In this document: in pieces, positions 40,991 through 50,676 of the stretch | Numbering within the stretch: position 1 is the first letter of the stretch | How the letters are laid out: each line of letters opens with the position of its first letter | From: Acidimicrobiia bacterium | GTDB lineage: Bacteria; Actinomycetota; Acidimicrobiia; Acidimicrobiales; Poriferisodalaceae | Assembly (NCBI GenBank): GCA_012960315.1 | Contig: DUBN01000066.1 | Location: 18,564-82,563, forward strand | Length of the DNA stretch: 64,000 bases | Direction of reading: 5' to 3' | The notes under the pieces: generated by a model | Seen by the model: the letters and a program-made list of their open reading frames with translations, nothing else | Database searches by the model: none | Told to the model about the DNA's origin: nothing | Translations under genes and position numbers: made by a program

Positions 40991-41398
40991 CTATTTGACG
41001 ATGTGAGACAGACCTTTAGCTTGTTCAATCCAATCTTTCAGCTGATCTTGTGACGGCATGCGTTTGACAAGTGGTTTGCGATGGCTGTTGTTGGCGTTAA
41101 CTAGGGCCTTGTGTAGTTGCACAGACCGACTTCGACGAAGTTTGCGAATCGACTCAACGCCCACTGCTTCCAAGAGTTCTGAGTACTGAGTGGAAATCCC
41201 ATTGACACGCATCATGTCTGCCTTGTGAATCCACTCAAGGACTCTGTTCTCAGCGACGCCCACCGTCTCAGATATCACCTTTCGTCCGCGTTTGGTGGCC
41301 CCAGCCTCTAACAGGCTTCGGCAGGAACGCAGATCTGCTGCCTTCAGACGTGCTTGATGGCGAATGCCAATGTCCTCGATCGCCTCGATCGATGGCAT
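40991..41398 (-). CDS. DUF4332-like helix-hairpin-helix protein
   Basis: A 135-residue basic protein resembling the DUF4332 group: paired helix-hairpin-helix-like segments, EDIGIRHQARLKAADLRSC and YSELLEAVGVESIRKLR. Proteins of this type may bind nucleic acid. There are no membrane segments. It sits alone on the minus strand between gatB and the MATE gene. The family assignment is from pattern memory and the function is unknown. Confidence 0.65.
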   Translation of the reverse strand: MPSIEAIEDIGIRHQARLKAADLRSCRSLLEAGATKRGRKVISETVGVAENRVLEWIHKADMMRVNGISTQYSELLEAVGVESIRKLRRSRSVQLHKALVNANNSHRKPLVKRMPSQDQLKDWIEQAKGLSHIVK

Positions 41399-41466
41399 AG
41401 GTACCTCTGTCTCTGATTGCGGTACAAGTTTGTAGCACTAGATGGGGTCTAGCGGTCGGTGGATCA

Positions 41467-42777
41467 CTAATTGGCACCCACTCGAATCCACCCCTCGTGT
41501 TTGAATCTGGCCCAAACTGCCCCACCTCTAAAGACCATCAAGGCAACCAAACATGCCCAAAGCCACCCCATTCCAAGATTTGCTGTACTCAGTGCGATGC
41601 CTGTGTATGCAGCGAAAGAGCCAATCATTGCCCAAGCCAAGAATCGCAGGTCACCCGCACCTATCAAGATTCCGTCTATGCCGAATACCAGCGCGTTCAA
41701 AGGTTGAGCTAGCGCGGCGAAAACAAATAGAAACCCAGTTAGTTCTGCCACCGCCACGTCATTCGTAAATAGATGGGCGATGGGGGATCGGGCAATTAAA
41801 AGCGTCGCGCCGCCGACGCAACCGACTTGGATGCTTAAGCCGATCATTCGGCGACTCACTGCTTTCGCTGTTATGACTTCACCAGCTCCGAGAAATTTGG
41901 CGATTAAGGCCTGACCCGCGATTGCGACTGAATCCAAACCCAACGCAAGCAAGCTCCAAACTTCGATGCCGATCTGATGGGCAGCCAATTCGGTCGTGCC
42001 TTTTCGTGCGGCAAGAGCGGCTGCCAAAAGAAAAGAGGCTCGAAGCGCACTGGTGCGGACGAACAAATGGAAGCCCACGCTGGCGTAGCGCACGAGACGT
42101 GGAAAGTTGGGCCATATAGACACCCGGAGTCTCAACGATGCTTTTGAAATAACTCTCAGATAGGCGAAAGCGCATAACCATTGAGCAACCACGGTCGACC
42201 AAGCTGATCCCACGATGCCTAAATCAAAGACAAAAACTAGAATGAGCTCCAACCCCAGGTTGATTACCGCCCCCGTAAGAGCCACCACCAAAGGGGTACG
42301 GGTGTTCTGCAATCCCCGAAGGTAGCCGGTGCCTCCCATCACGATGAGTTGTCCAATTAAACCAACCAAGCTAATTCTCAGGTAGATCAATGCTTCCTTA
42401 CGGACCAGAGAACTCGGCTCGAAGAGGTCCACCAACGTTCCGGAGAACAGAGCGAGAGCGGCCGTCACCACAGCGCCCAAAAAAATGGCCAGCCAAACTG
42501 CTTGGACCCCTTGGGCGGCGGCGTCTTGTTGTTGACCCGACCCGAGAAGCCGACCCACGATTCCTGTGGTGCCGTAAGCCAAAAAGATCAACATCGAATA
42601 GACGGTCAATAAAATTGCGGCGGCGACCGCGAGACCGGCTAGGGCTTCGGTACTGATGTGACCGACGATCGCTGTATCTGTCAGTACATACAGCGGTTCA
42701 GCGATCAACGCAACGAATGCGGGTACTGCAAGAATCAGAATCTCGCGGTCATGTGAGGTTCGGCGAAACAATCTCAA
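41467..42777 (-). CDS. MATE family efflux transporter (DinF-like)
   Basis: A 436-residue membrane protein with twelve hydrophobic segments in the MATE pattern: ILILAVPAFVALIAEPLYVLTDTAIVGHISTEALAGLA in the first helices, and the second-half repeat beginning near residue 235. It probably exports drugs or metabolites using a cation gradient; the substrate cannot be told. Its TTG start follows directly on the stop of the beta-propeller gene, so the two form a unit. Confidence 0.9.
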   Translation of the reverse strand: MRLFRRTSHDREILILAVPAFVALIAEPLYVLTDTAIVGHISTEALAGLAVAAAILLTVYSMLIFLAYGTTGIVGRLLGSGQQQDAAAQGVQAVWLAIFLGAVVTAALALFSGTLVDLFEPSSLVRKEALIYLRISLVGLIGQLIVMGGTGYLRGLQNTRTPLVVALTGAVINLGLELILVFVFDLGIVGSAWSTVVAQWLCAFAYLRVISKASLRLRVSIWPNFPRLVRYASVGFHLFVRTSALRASFLLAAALAARKGTTELAAHQIGIEVWSLLALGLDSVAIAGQALIAKFLGAGEVITAKAVSRRMIGLSIQVGCVGGATLLIARSPIAHLFTNDVAVAELTGFLFVFAALAQPLNALVFGIDGILIGAGDLRFLAWAMIGSFAAYTGIALSTANLGMGWLWACLVALMVFRGGAVWARFKHEGWIRVGAN

Positions 42778-44043
42778 TCAGTCCTTGCTGCCGATACGCC
42801 AAACGCCACTGGCAAGATCAACGACGTACAGACCTCGAGCAGGGCCGGTGACAAACGCCACCGGATGAGTTGCGTGCAAAGGGAGCGCTAGTACTGACGG
42901 CTGCTCACCTAAACGCAGGGACATCAATTGAGCCCCGCACATATCGGTGAACAGATATCGATCCTCGAGAATTGGATGAGGTCCGTCATGGACCACAAAG
43001 CCACCAATGATCGCGCAACGACCACGCCCATGGGCGTACTCGAAATCTGGGCTCCGCAGAAATGATTCAATTTGACCCATAAATGGCCGGGAACCTTCCA
43101 CGAGGTTCCAACCTAAGTTGGCGCCCGCCTCAGCCGGCGTCAAAACTGTTACCTCCTCGACGCACTGCTGACCCAAATCTGTTAGCCACAATTCACCGGT
43201 GGCCTCATCAAAAGAGAAACGAAAAGGATTTCGAACTCCGCTGACCCAGATGCGGGGATCGGAACCAGGACCAAGATCCGGATTTCCTGGAGCTGGTTTA
43301 TGAGGGGGCCACAGGTCAGGGTTCACATCGAGCCGCAGCACAGATCCCAAGGGTGTGGACAGGTCCTGACCGTGTCCGTGTGGGTCACCCAGGCCGCCTC
43401 CGTCACCGAAGGAGACAAAAAGGTACCCCTCAGGGTCAAATAAGAGATCACCGCCGTTGTGCATCGCAGACGGTTGATCGACGATGATGATCTCGACCCC
43501 GTTACCGGGGTTGGAGATGCCTGAGGCCAATGAATGAGCCGTAACGACGCTGGAACCACTCAAATCGGTCCGATTGAGATACAGCCACTTTTTGTTGGGA
43601 GAAACCGCTAACCCCAATAGTCCCTGGTCCATATCAGTGCTGGTGTCTGCGGCGAGGTCGATGACTGGCTCAGCCAAGACCTTTCCCGACTCAAAGGAAT
43701 AAACCCGACCCTTCCTCTCGGCAACAAACCCGCTGCTGTCGCTGAGAAATACGAGTGAAATAGCCCCCGGTAAATCAAGAAAAAGAGATAGCTCTAGATC
43801 GACCGAATCGACCTGCGTCGGCTCCAGTAGAGGAAGCCCAGCGGGACAACTTTCGTTCGACAGATCAAACTCCCTAGTTTCTTCAAAAGGAACCGAAGTC
43901 TTAGTCGGTACCCGCCATCGAATTTCATCTCGGCGACCAGACCTGTAGCTGGAGTTCTCATCAGGAACCCGTAACAGAGCAATGCTCGAGACTGCCGTCA
44001 CAGCTAAAACGATGACGCGCGTGGTCCTCGAAAGCCGTGCCAT
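42778..44043 (-). CDS. Glucose/sorbosone dehydrogenase-like beta-propeller protein
   Basis: A 421-residue protein with an N-terminal membrane helix or signal anchor (VIVLAVTAVSSIALL), so it is probably on the outer face of the membrane. The body is the six-bladed PQQ-dependent sugar-dehydrogenase fold: VIDLAADTSTDMDQGLLGLAVSP, LLFDPEGYLFVSFGDGG and WVSGVRNPFRFSFD. The nearby DPHGHGQDLSTPLGSVLRLDV matches the family. Whether PQQ is the cofactor is inferred from the family only. Confidence 0.88.
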   Translation of the reverse strand: MARLSRTTRVIVLAVTAVSSIALLRVPDENSSYRSGRRDEIRWRVPTKTSVPFEETREFDLSNESCPAGLPLLEPTQVDSVDLELSLFLDLPGAISLVFLSDSSGFVAERKGRVYSFESGKVLAEPVIDLAADTSTDMDQGLLGLAVSPNKKWLYLNRTDLSGSSVVTAHSLASGISNPGNGVEIIIVDQPSAMHNGGDLLFDPEGYLFVSFGDGGGLGDPHGHGQDLSTPLGSVLRLDVNPDLWPPHKPAPGNPDLGPGSDPRIWVSGVRNPFRFSFDEATGELWLTDLGQQCVEEVTVLTPAEAGANLGWNLVEGSRPFMGQIESFLRSPDFEYAHGRGRCAIIGGFVVHDGPHPILEDRYLFTDMCGAQLMSLRLGEQPSVLALPLHATHPVAFVTGPARGLYVVDLASGVWRIGSKD

Positions 44044-44049
44044 TAAGCC

Positions 44050-44077
44050 TTGAATCTACCGTTGCCCACGCTACAGA
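44050..44077 (+). promoter_or_regulatory. Candidate sigma-70-type promoter for ilvB leader
   Basis: TTGAAT (44050-44055) and TACAGA (44072-44077) are separated by 16 bases, which would place the start of transcription about 45-50 bases before the leader ORF. This is a loose match to the consensus and not decisive. Confidence 0.3.
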
Positions 44078-44135
44078 AACGCGAGATCTGGCTTCTCAGG
44101 TTGCGACGAGCACCACTCGCCGCCAAAATGGCTGC

Positions 44136-44192
44136 ATGGGATCACAGACAGACCGCTCCTGCGTCATTCTCTTCCTCGTAGTACCCGTATAA
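44136..44192 (+). CDS. ilvB leader peptide, 18 codons
   Basis: A short ORF MGSQTDRSCVILFLVVPV ends at TAA 44190-44192, 108 bases before ilvB. Eight of its last nine residues are Val, Ile, Leu, Phe or Val, with six being branched-chain: Val, Ile, Leu, Leu, Val, Val and a final Val. This is the classic signature of a ribosome-sensing leader for branched-chain amino acid synthesis. There is no strong ribosome-binding site, and another short ORF begins at the ATG at 44128 in a different frame with no such run. Its role is inferred from its position and the hairpins just after it. Confidence 0.6.
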   Translation: MGSQTDRSCVILFLVVPV

Positions 44193-44240
44193 GCGGGTTG
44201 TTTGATTCCGCTTACTCATGGTCCCCACAGGGGGCCTTTT
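44183..44240 (+). promoter_or_regulatory. Candidate attenuator hairpins before ilvB
   Basis: Two alternative hairpins share bases. ACCCG (44183-44187) pairs with CGGGT (44194-44198), overlapping the last leader codons. TAAGCGG (44190-44196) pairs with CCGCTTA (44208-44214). Downstream, GGTCCCC (44220-44226) pairs with GGGGGCC (44230-44236) around ACA, followed by TTTTCCGTTT. This last hairpin is a rho-independent terminator candidate, 64 bases before ilvB. The full switching scheme cannot be settled by eye. Confidence 0.55.
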
Positions 44241-44300
44241 CCGTTTCTAGGCTTCGCCAAAAACCCAACTCACACAAACTTCACAAAATAGGAGAAGACC

Positions 44301-46040
44301 ATGGAACTCACCGGCGCTCAAGCCCTCATCAAGAGTCTTGAGATGTGCGATGTTGAGGTGATGTTCGGCCTTCCCGGAGGAGCGATCCTCCCTGTGTATG
44401 ACCCAATCATCGACTCAACGATTCGCCATGTGCTTGTCCGGCATGAACAAGGGGCAGGCCATATGGCGCAGGGATACGCGCATGTGACGGGCAAACCGGG
44501 GGTCGCGATCGTGACTAGCGGACCAGCAGCCACCAACATCGTCACTCCGCTGTGTGACGCATACATGGATTCAATTCCGATGGTCGCAATCACCGGACAA
44601 GTTGCCCTCGGCTCGATTGGTTCTGATGCCTTTCAAGAATGTGACACCACCGGAATCACGATGGCCGTCACAAAACATAATTACCTCGTAACCGACCCCT
44701 CAGACATCCCGAGAATCGTAAAAGAAGCTTTCCACATTGCCACGACTGGACGTCCAGGGCCTGTTCTCATAGACGTCCCCAAAGACGTCAGTAATCAGAT
44801 GATGGAGTGGTACTGGCCTGACGAAGTCAATCTTCCCGGGTATGCACCGAACACAGAGGTAGACCCAGAAAAAATTTCTGAAGCAATAAAACTCATCTGT
44901 GCGGCTGAGCGGCCAGTCATCTACGCAGGAGGCGGCTTGCTTAAAGCGCGCGCCAGTGAAGCGCTGAAACGGTTCGTTGAACTAACAGGTATTCATGTTG
45001 CGACCACGCTGATGGCGCGAGGGGTATTCCCAGATCGGGACCCTCTTTGTCTTGGAATGCCAGGCATGCATGGGAACTATGCATCGGTGATGGCGTTCCA
45101 GCGGTCGGATCTGCTCATTAACCTTGGCGCTCGCTTTGATGACCGAGTCACCGGAAACACAGAGTATTTCGCGCCAGATGCCAAGATCATTCACGTCGAT
45201 ATTGACGCTGCCGAACATGGCAAGGTACGAAAACCTGACGTCGCCATCCAGGGTGACGCCAAAGTGGCTGTAGAGGCTCTAAACGCTGAGTTCGAAGCGT
45301 CAGCTTTACCTAGTCCCGACCGATCGGCCTGGAAATCGACCATTAGCGGCTGGGAGGAGCAGTACCCGCTGACATACGACCAAGCTGACAGTGGGTTCCC
45401 GCTAAAACCACAGTTCGTTCTGGAGCAATTACGTGACAACACTCCCGACGACACAATCGTCGTCGCCGGCGTGGGTCAACATCAAATGTGGGCGAGTCAA
45501 TACTGGAAATTTGACTACCCATACACGTGGGTGAACTCAGGTGGGTTAGGAACCATGGGGTTCGCTGTACCAGCTGCAATAGGTGCTAAAGCCGGACAAC
45601 CCGAACGAACTGTCTGGGCCATCGATGGCGACGGGTGCTTTCAGATGACAGCGCAGGAGCTCATTACTGCCGCCGCGGAAAACATTCCGGTCAAAATAGC
45701 GATTTTGAATAACGCCTATCTGGGGATGGTGCGTCAATGGCAGGAGTTGTTCTATGAAAAGCGTTACAGCGCGGTTTACCTAAGCCCTGATCATCCTGAT
45801 TATGTCGGATGGGCCGAGGCGATGGGGTGTGTCGGAATTCGCGTCGAATCCGTCGAAGAAGTTCTCCCCGCCATCGAAAAGGCAAACTCCATCAACGATC
45901 GCCCCGTCGTTATCGATTTTCGAGTTGACGCATTCGAAAAGGTGTATCCAATGGTTCCTGCCGGGGGATCCAACGACGACATTATTCTTGGCCCCGAAGG
46001 AGACGCAGACGCTAAAGCTAAAGGTACGGCACCATCATGA
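44301..46040 (+). CDS. ilvB: Acetolactate synthase large subunit
   Basis: ThDP enzyme that makes acetolactate or acetohydroxybutyrate, the first common step to Val, Leu and Ile. It has 579 residues. FGLPGGAILPVYD begins the ThDP domain, the catalytic Glu is in VRHEQGAGHMAQGYA, and the ThDP-Mg motif runs GDGCFQMTAQEL to ILNN. The FAD-related central domain is intact. AGGAGAAG precedes the ATG. The leader peptide and terminator lie upstream, and ilvN overlaps the 3' end. Confidence 0.97.
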   Translation: MELTGAQALIKSLEMCDVEVMFGLPGGAILPVYDPIIDSTIRHVLVRHEQGAGHMAQGYAHVTGKPGVAIVTSGPAATNIVTPLCDAYMDSIPMVAITGQVALGSIGSDAFQECDTTGITMAVTKHNYLVTDPSDIPRIVKEAFHIATTGRPGPVLIDVPKDVSNQMMEWYWPDEVNLPGYAPNTEVDPEKISEAIKLICAAERPVIYAGGGLLKARASEALKRFVELTGIHVATTLMARGVFPDRDPLCLGMPGMHGNYASVMAFQRSDLLINLGARFDDRVTGNTEYFAPDAKIIHVDIDAAEHGKVRKPDVAIQGDAKVAVEALNAEFEASALPSPDRSAWKSTISGWEEQYPLTYDQADSGFPLKPQFVLEQLRDNTPDDTIVVAGVGQHQMWASQYWKFDYPYTWVNSGGLGTMGFAVPAAIGAKAGQPERTVWAIDGDGCFQMTAQELITAAAENIPVKIAILNNAYLGMVRQWQELFYEKRYSAVYLSPDHPDYVGWAEAMGCVGIRVESVEEVLPAIEKANSINDRPVVIDFRVDAFEKVYPMVPAGGSNDDIILGPEGDADAKAKGTAPS

Positions 46041-46543
46041 CAGAAGCTCCCGGTGCTGACGCTCAGCACAATCTTCATATCCTCACGGTGCTTGTCGAGA
46101 ATCGGTTCGGTGTTCTGGCTCGAATAGCGGGTTTGTTTAGCCGCAGAGGTTTCAACATCTTTTCGCTAGCAGTAGCACCCACTGACGACGTATCGCTCAG
46201 CAGAATCAGCATTGTGGTGGACGTCCACAATACCGATGTGACCCAGATAGCAAAGCAACTCGACAAGCTCGTCAACGTTCTCGAAATCACCGAACTGCAG
46301 CCCGCTTCTTCGATCGAACGTGAATTGATGCTGGCGCGAGTGTCCGGCAAAGACGCCCAAGCGGTGGAGCAACTGCTGACGCAATACGGGGGATCGATCG
46401 TTGATTCCAACGGTGAAGAGCTAATAGTCAGCCTTCACGCGCACCCTGACCAACTCGATCTCTGCGAAACTGCGCTCCACAAGTTTGGAATTCTCGAGCT
46501 ACAGCGAACGGGTCGGATTGCGTTAGGCCGCCTCAGTGGCTGA
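46037..46543 (+). CDS. ilvN: Acetolactate synthase small (regulatory) subunit
   Basis: 168-residue subunit that confers feedback inhibition by valine and stimulates IlvB. The ACT domain opens ILTVLVENRFGVLARIAGLFSRRGFN, and a C-terminal ACT-like part (about 80-168) follows. ATGA overlap with ilvB ensures equal translation. 65 bp separate it from ilvC. Confidence 0.96.
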   Translation: MTEAPGADAQHNLHILTVLVENRFGVLARIAGLFSRRGFNIFSLAVAPTDDVSLSRISIVVDVHNTDVTQIAKQLDKLVNVLEITELQPASSIERELMLARVSGKDAQAVEQLLTQYGGSIVDSNGEELIVSLHAHPDQLDLCETALHKFGILELQRTGRIALGRLSG

Positions 46544-46607
46544 GAATCATCTCTAGAAACGGACCACCTTTAGCCGCACTGCGGTTTCTTCCATCAGGAG
46601 CACATCG

Positions 46608-47645
46608 ATGCCAGCCACTATTTACTACGAAGCCGACGCTGATTTAGGGCGCCTCACCGGGCGCACTGTCGCAATCATGGGCTACGGCTCACAAGGGCAT
46701 GCCCATGCTCTGAATCTTCGCGACAGTGGAGTCAACGTGGTTGTCGGCCTTCGTGACGGTTCCTCGTCAATTGCGAAGGCTGAAGCAGAGGGCTTACGGG
46801 TGCTCAGCATTTCTGAAGCCGCGACGCAAGCTGACATCATGATGATGGCCTTACCCGACACCGACCAGGCCGCGGTCTATGCAGAGCAAATTGCCCCAAG
46901 TCTGTCTGCTGGTAATGCCCTTGCGTTTTCGCATGGTTTCAATATTCATTTTGATCAAATTCAGCCTCCTGACGACGTCGACGTGTGGATGATTGCGCCG
47001 AAGGGACCGGGACACAACGTTCGCCGGACCTACGCCGAGGGCGGCGGTGTGCCAGCGCTTGTCGCAATTCACCAAGACGCCACTGGCAACGCGTTAGCCG
47101 ATGCTCTCGCATATGCCAAGGGCATTGGAGGTACTCGCGGCGGGGTATTGAACACGACGTTCGCAGAGGAAACCGAGACCGACTTATTCGGCGAGCAAGT
47201 TGTGCTCTGTGGTGGATTGACCGAATTAATTCGAGCGGGCTACGACACACTTGTTGACGCGGGTTACCAGCCTGAGTCGGCCTACTTTGAAACGCTCCAC
47301 GAAGTGAAGTTGATCGTAGATTTCATATACGAAGCAGGAATCGCGGGAATGCGTTATTCAATTTCAACCACCGCCGAATACGGTGACTTAACTCGAGGAC
47401 CTCGGATCATCACTGATGAAACACGAGCAGAGATGAGACGAATTCTGGCCGAGATCCAAGACGGCAGCTTCGCGAAGGAATGGATCGACGAGAACCGAAA
47501 TGGATTACCCAATTACAAACGGCTTGTGGAAGAAGGAAAACAGCACCCCATCGAAGCCGTGGGAAACGAATTACGGGCGATGATGCCATGGATCACCGCA
47601 GGTAAGCAAAACGTTACTGAAGCATCAGGCGGCGACATTAACTAA
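46608..47645 (+). CDS. ilvC: Ketol-acid reductoisomerase
   Basis: Class I enzyme (345 residues) converting acetolactate to dihydroxyisovalerate with [25 protein letters not shown] is the cofactor motif; [16 protein letters not shown] and the metal-binding [16 protein letters not shown] follow. CAGGAGCAC precedes the ATG. It forms ilvBNC with the two genes upstream. A small hairpin (CCGC/GCGG) in the 64-bp gap is too weak to call. Confidence 0.97.
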   Translation: MPATIYYEADADLGRLTGRTVAIMGYGSQGHAHALNLRDSGVNVVVGLRDGSSSIAKAEAEGLRVLSISEAATQADIMMMALPDTDQAAVYAEQIAPSLSAGNALAFSHGFNIHFDQIQPPDDVDVWMIAPKGPGHNVRRTYAEGGGVPALVAIHQDATGNALADALAYAKGIGGTRGGVLNTTFAEETETDLFGEQVVLCGGLTELIRAGYDTLVDAGYQPESAYFETLHEVKLIVDFIYEAGIAGMRYSISTTAEYGDLTRGPRIITDETRAEMRRILAEIQDGSFAKEWIDENRNGLPNYKRLVEEGKQHPIEAVGNELRAMMPWITAGKQNVTEASGGDIN

Positions 47646-47701
47646 GCCAGTTCGATGGTGTCGATTGCTTCTGATCAACATCTGTAGGAAGGAGTGACTC
47701 G

Positions 47702-48271
47702 GTGGCCGACCGTATGGTGACCCCCATCAGCGCTCCACAACGCGGCTGTCTACTCGTCGCAACTCCCCAACTAGAAGACCCGAACTTTCGGCGCTCAGTG
47801 GTGTTGCTCCTCGACCATGGAGAGGAAGGCTCTTTGGGTGTCATTCTCAACCGCCCATCTGACATTTCAACCGAACAGGTTCTTCCCGGATGGGTCGAAG
47901 GCCGTGCAATCACTCCACGATTTTTTTTGGGTGGCCCAGTCCAAACAAACACGCTAGTCGCGTTGGTTCCCACATCGGCTACCTGGAAAGGCTTGACCGC
48001 TGTTACCGAGCAAATCGCGCTGTTGAATATAGAAGAAGAACTCGACGTAGCCCAAGAAGACCGAGACAATGTCTGTCTGTATTTGGGCTATTCAGGTTGG
48101 AGTCGAGGTCAACTGCAGGCGGAACTAGAAGAAGGCGCGTGGTGGGTTTTCGACTCAGAGCCTGATGATCTGATTTCAGATCCGTTTCATTGTTGGAGTC
48201 GTGTCCTGAGTCGCCAAAACTCCCCGGCGCGACTCATCGCTTTCCACCCCGATCACTCATATCTGAATTGA
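47702..48271 (+). CDS. YqgE/AlgH family protein (UPF0301)
   Basis: A 189-residue protein of the YqgE/AlgH group, whose biochemical role is not established. Signatures: GCLLVATPQLEDPNFRRSVVLLLDHGEEGSLGVILNRP, then RFFLGGPVQTNTLVAL and YLGYSGWSRGQL. GAAGGAG lies 6 bases before the GTG start. It is 56 bp downstream of ilvC and converges with serC. Confidence 0.93.
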   Translation: MADRMVTPISAPQRGCLLVATPQLEDPNFRRSVVLLLDHGEEGSLGVILNRPSDISTEQVLPGWVEGRAITPRFFLGGPVQTNTLVALVPTSATWKGLTAVTEQIALLNIEEELDVAQEDRDNVCLYLGYSGWSRGQLQAELEEGAWWVFDSEPDDLISDPFHCWSRVLSRQNSPARLIAFHPDHSYLN

Positions 48272-48299
48272 GGTAGCTGAAAGACTTCCGCTACGCCGG

Positions 48300-49418
48300 T
48301 TACGTCAAGGATTCGACGACGTAATCGATGCACGCGCACAGTGCACGCACATCATCAGGATCGATCGCCGGGAATGTAGCAATTCGGAGCTGGTTTCGGC
48401 CAAGTTTGCGATACGACTCAGTATCAAGGATGCCGTTGACTCGAAGCACTCTGCTAATCGCGTCTGCCTCAACTCCATCGAAATCAATAGTGCACACAAC
48501 AGGCGAACGTTGACCCGCTTCGGCGACAAAGGGTTGAGTGAAGGATCTTTCGCCAGCCCATTGATAAATGGTGTCGCTACTTTCGCGACATCGAGCTTCG
48601 GCCCACTTAAGGCCGCCCGACTCATTGATCCAGTCAACAGTTTCGGCCGCCAGAAGAATTGTCGCCAGACTCGGAGTGTTGTAGGTCTGGTTTTGTCGAG
48701 AGTTAGTAAGAGCGATGCCCAAATCCAAACTCGCAGGAATCCATCGATCTCCGGAACAAAGAAGCTGAATGCGTTCAACAGCGCGAGGGGAACACGCTGC
48801 AAACCACAAACCGCCATCGGAAGCTAGGGCCTTTTGCGGGGCGAAGTAATAGCAATCGACCTCGGACGGGTTCCACAAGACGGCCCCCGCTGCCGAAGTT
48901 GCATCTACTAGAACCAACCCATCTTCGCTTGGACGACTCAAGGTTGCCAACACACCAGTTGACGTCTCGTTGTGTGTAAGTGCATAACTGTCGACATTTG
49001 ACTTGACTGGCATCGGGTGAGTGCCCGGCTCGCTGCTTATGATTTGAGGTTCCGCGAGATGGGGAGCAGCCTGGACCACCTTCGCGAATTTTGAGGAGAA
49101 CTCACCGAAGGTCAAATGCTGACTGGCATATTCGATCAAACCGAAAGAAGCCGCATCCCAAAACAGAGTCGTACCGCCGTTACCTAAAATAATTTCCCAC
49201 CCATCTGGCAAATTAAATAAGTTTGAAAGTCCGCTTCGTAGTCTCGATACCTGGTCTTTAACGGTTGCCTGGCGGTGGCTGGTCCCCAAATAGTCTCGAG
49301 CAAGGCTAGAAAGAGCGTGAATAGCTTCAGGTCGGACCTTGGAAGGGCCTGATCCGAAACGCCCATCTTTGGGGCGTAATCCAGCGGGAAGAGAAATAGA
49401 AGTTTCAGTCGCGGTCAT
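48300..49418 (-). CDS. serC: Phosphoserine aminotransferase, actinobacterial type
   Basis: PLP enzyme that transaminates 3-phosphohydroxypyruvate to phosphoserine. It has 372 residues. The N-terminus [22 protein letters not shown] ([17 protein letters not shown]) and the PLP lysine in [17 protein letters not shown] identify the actinobacterial/archaeal SerC branch. It is divergent from the aspartate aminotransferase gene across 60 bp, so the serine genes flank one promoter region together with serA. Confidence 0.94.
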   Translation of the reverse strand: MTATETSISLPAGLRPKDGRFGSGPSKVRPEAIHALSSLARDYLGTSHRQATVKDQVSRLRSGLSNLFNLPDGWEIILGNGGTTLFWDAASFGLIEYASQHLTFGEFSSKFAKVVQAAPHLAEPQIISSEPGTHPMPVKSNVDSYALTHNETSTGVLATLSRPSEDGLVLVDATSAAGAVLWNPSEVDCYYFAPQKALASDGGLWFAACSPRAVERIQLLCSGDRWIPASLDLGIALTNSRQNQTYNTPSLATILLAAETVDWINESGGLKWAEARCRESSDTIYQWAGERSFTQPFVAEAGQRSPVVCTIDFDGVEADAISRVLRVNGILDTESYRKLGRNQLRIATFPAIDPDDVRALCACIDYVVESLT

Positions 49419-49478
49419 TGCCTGCCACTATGTCCGTCGGACGTTTGCGACACGTCCCGATCACTCAGGAGCCTATCC

Positions 49479-50675
49479 GTGACCAATCGAATTTCGTCAG
49501 CCGTAGGACAGATTGCCGAATCGGCGACACTTGCCGTTGACGCTAAAGCTAAGGCTTTGAAGGCAGCAGGACACAATGTCATCGGCTTCGGCGCCGGCGA
49601 ACCCGATTTCGCCACCCCTGCCCACATAGTCGAGTCCGCTATATCCGCCTGTGCCGACACCAGACATCACCGCTACTCGCCAGCCGGTGGACTTCCGGAG
49701 CTCAAGGACGCCCTGTCAGCAAAGACGATGCGCGACTCGGGGTTGGATATTCCATCCAGCCAATTCTTAGTGACCAACGGAGGGAAACAAGCTGTTTTCA
49801 ACACAATGATGACCTTGTTAGATCCGGGCGACGAGGTGTTACTTCCCGCTCCTTACTGGACCACATATCCCGAATCGATTCGCATGTTCGGTGGTGTTCC
49901 AGTCGAGATTTTTGCGGGTGCTGATCAAGGATTTCGCGTAACCGTCGAACAACTTGAAGCAGCAAGAAATACGCGAACAAAGGTGCTCGTCTTCGTATCC
50001 CCTTCGAACCCGACCGGTGCCGTCTACCCGAGAGAAGAAATAGAGGCCATAGGCCGTTGGGCCGTCGCCAACGACATATGGGTGATTACCGATGAAATAT
50101 ATGAGCACCTTGTATACGGCGAAGCGGTTCACCATTCGATGCCAGTTGTCGTCCCCGAAATTCTGGAGAAATGCGTCGTGTTGAACGGCGTAGCAAAGAC
50201 GTACGCGATGACAGGTTGGCGCGTGGGATGGATGGCGGGCCCTTCTGACGTCATCAAGGCAGCTTCGAATATGCAAAGTCACGCAACTTCCAATGTTTGC
50301 AACGTGGCGCAAGTTGCAGCAACTGCAGCCCTAACTGGGAGTCTTGATGACGTACATGTCATGCGTACGGCTTTTGACGAACGTCGTCTCACGATCCACC
50401 AAATGTTGAATGAAATCGAAGGAGTTGAGTGCCATGAACCGCAGGGAGCCTTCTACGCGTTCCCGTCATTGCAGGGATTGATTGGGCGCAAAATTGCAAA
50501 CCGTCAAGTCGATTCAACTCTTGACTTGGCAACGATCGTTTTGGAGGAAGCGAACGTGGCCTTTGTGCCAGGCGAAGCTTTCGGGGCACCTGGCTACGCC
50601 CGCTTTTCTTTTGCGTTGGGTATTGACGATCTAGTCGTGGGAATCAATCGCGTTGCTGAGCTGGTAGGAGGCTGA
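49479..50675 (+). CDS. aspC: Aspartate/aromatic-type aminotransferase
   Basis: Class I PLP aminotransferase, 398 residues. The conserved blocks are [41 protein letters not shown], and the PLP lysine in [14 protein letters not shown]. The best match is the AspC/AspB group, which makes aspartate from oxaloacetate and glutamate. serA begins 1 bp after its stop. The exact amino acid specificity cannot be proven. Confidence 0.93.
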   Translation: MTNRISSAVGQIAESATLAVDAKAKALKAAGHNVIGFGAGEPDFATPAHIVESAISACADTRHHRYSPAGGLPELKDALSAKTMRDSGLDIPSSQFLVTNGGKQAVFNTMMTLLDPGDEVLLPAPYWTTYPESIRMFGGVPVEIFAGADQGFRVTVEQLEAARNTRTKVLVFVSPSNPTGAVYPREEIEAIGRWAVANDIWVITDEIYEHLVYGEAVHHSMPVVVPEILEKCVVLNGVAKTYAMTGWRVGWMAGPSDVIKAASNMQSHATSNVCNVAQVAATAALTGSLDDVHVMRTAFDERRLTIHQMLNEIEGVECHEPQGAFYAFPSLQGLIGRKIANRQVDSTLDLATIVLEEANVAFVPGEAFGAPGYARFSFALGIDDLVVGINRVAELVGG

Positions 50676-50676
50676 G

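Noticed and set aside
44128..44181. Alternative short ORF from the ATG at 44128 in the ilvB leader
   Set aside because: It reads MAAWDHRQTAPASFSSS with no branched-chain codon run, so the ORF at 44136 is the better leader candidate.
46544..46607. Small hairpin before ilvC (CCGC-ACT-GCGG then TTTCTT)
   Set aside because: Only four solid pairs; no leader ORF near it. Too weak to call a terminator or attenuator.
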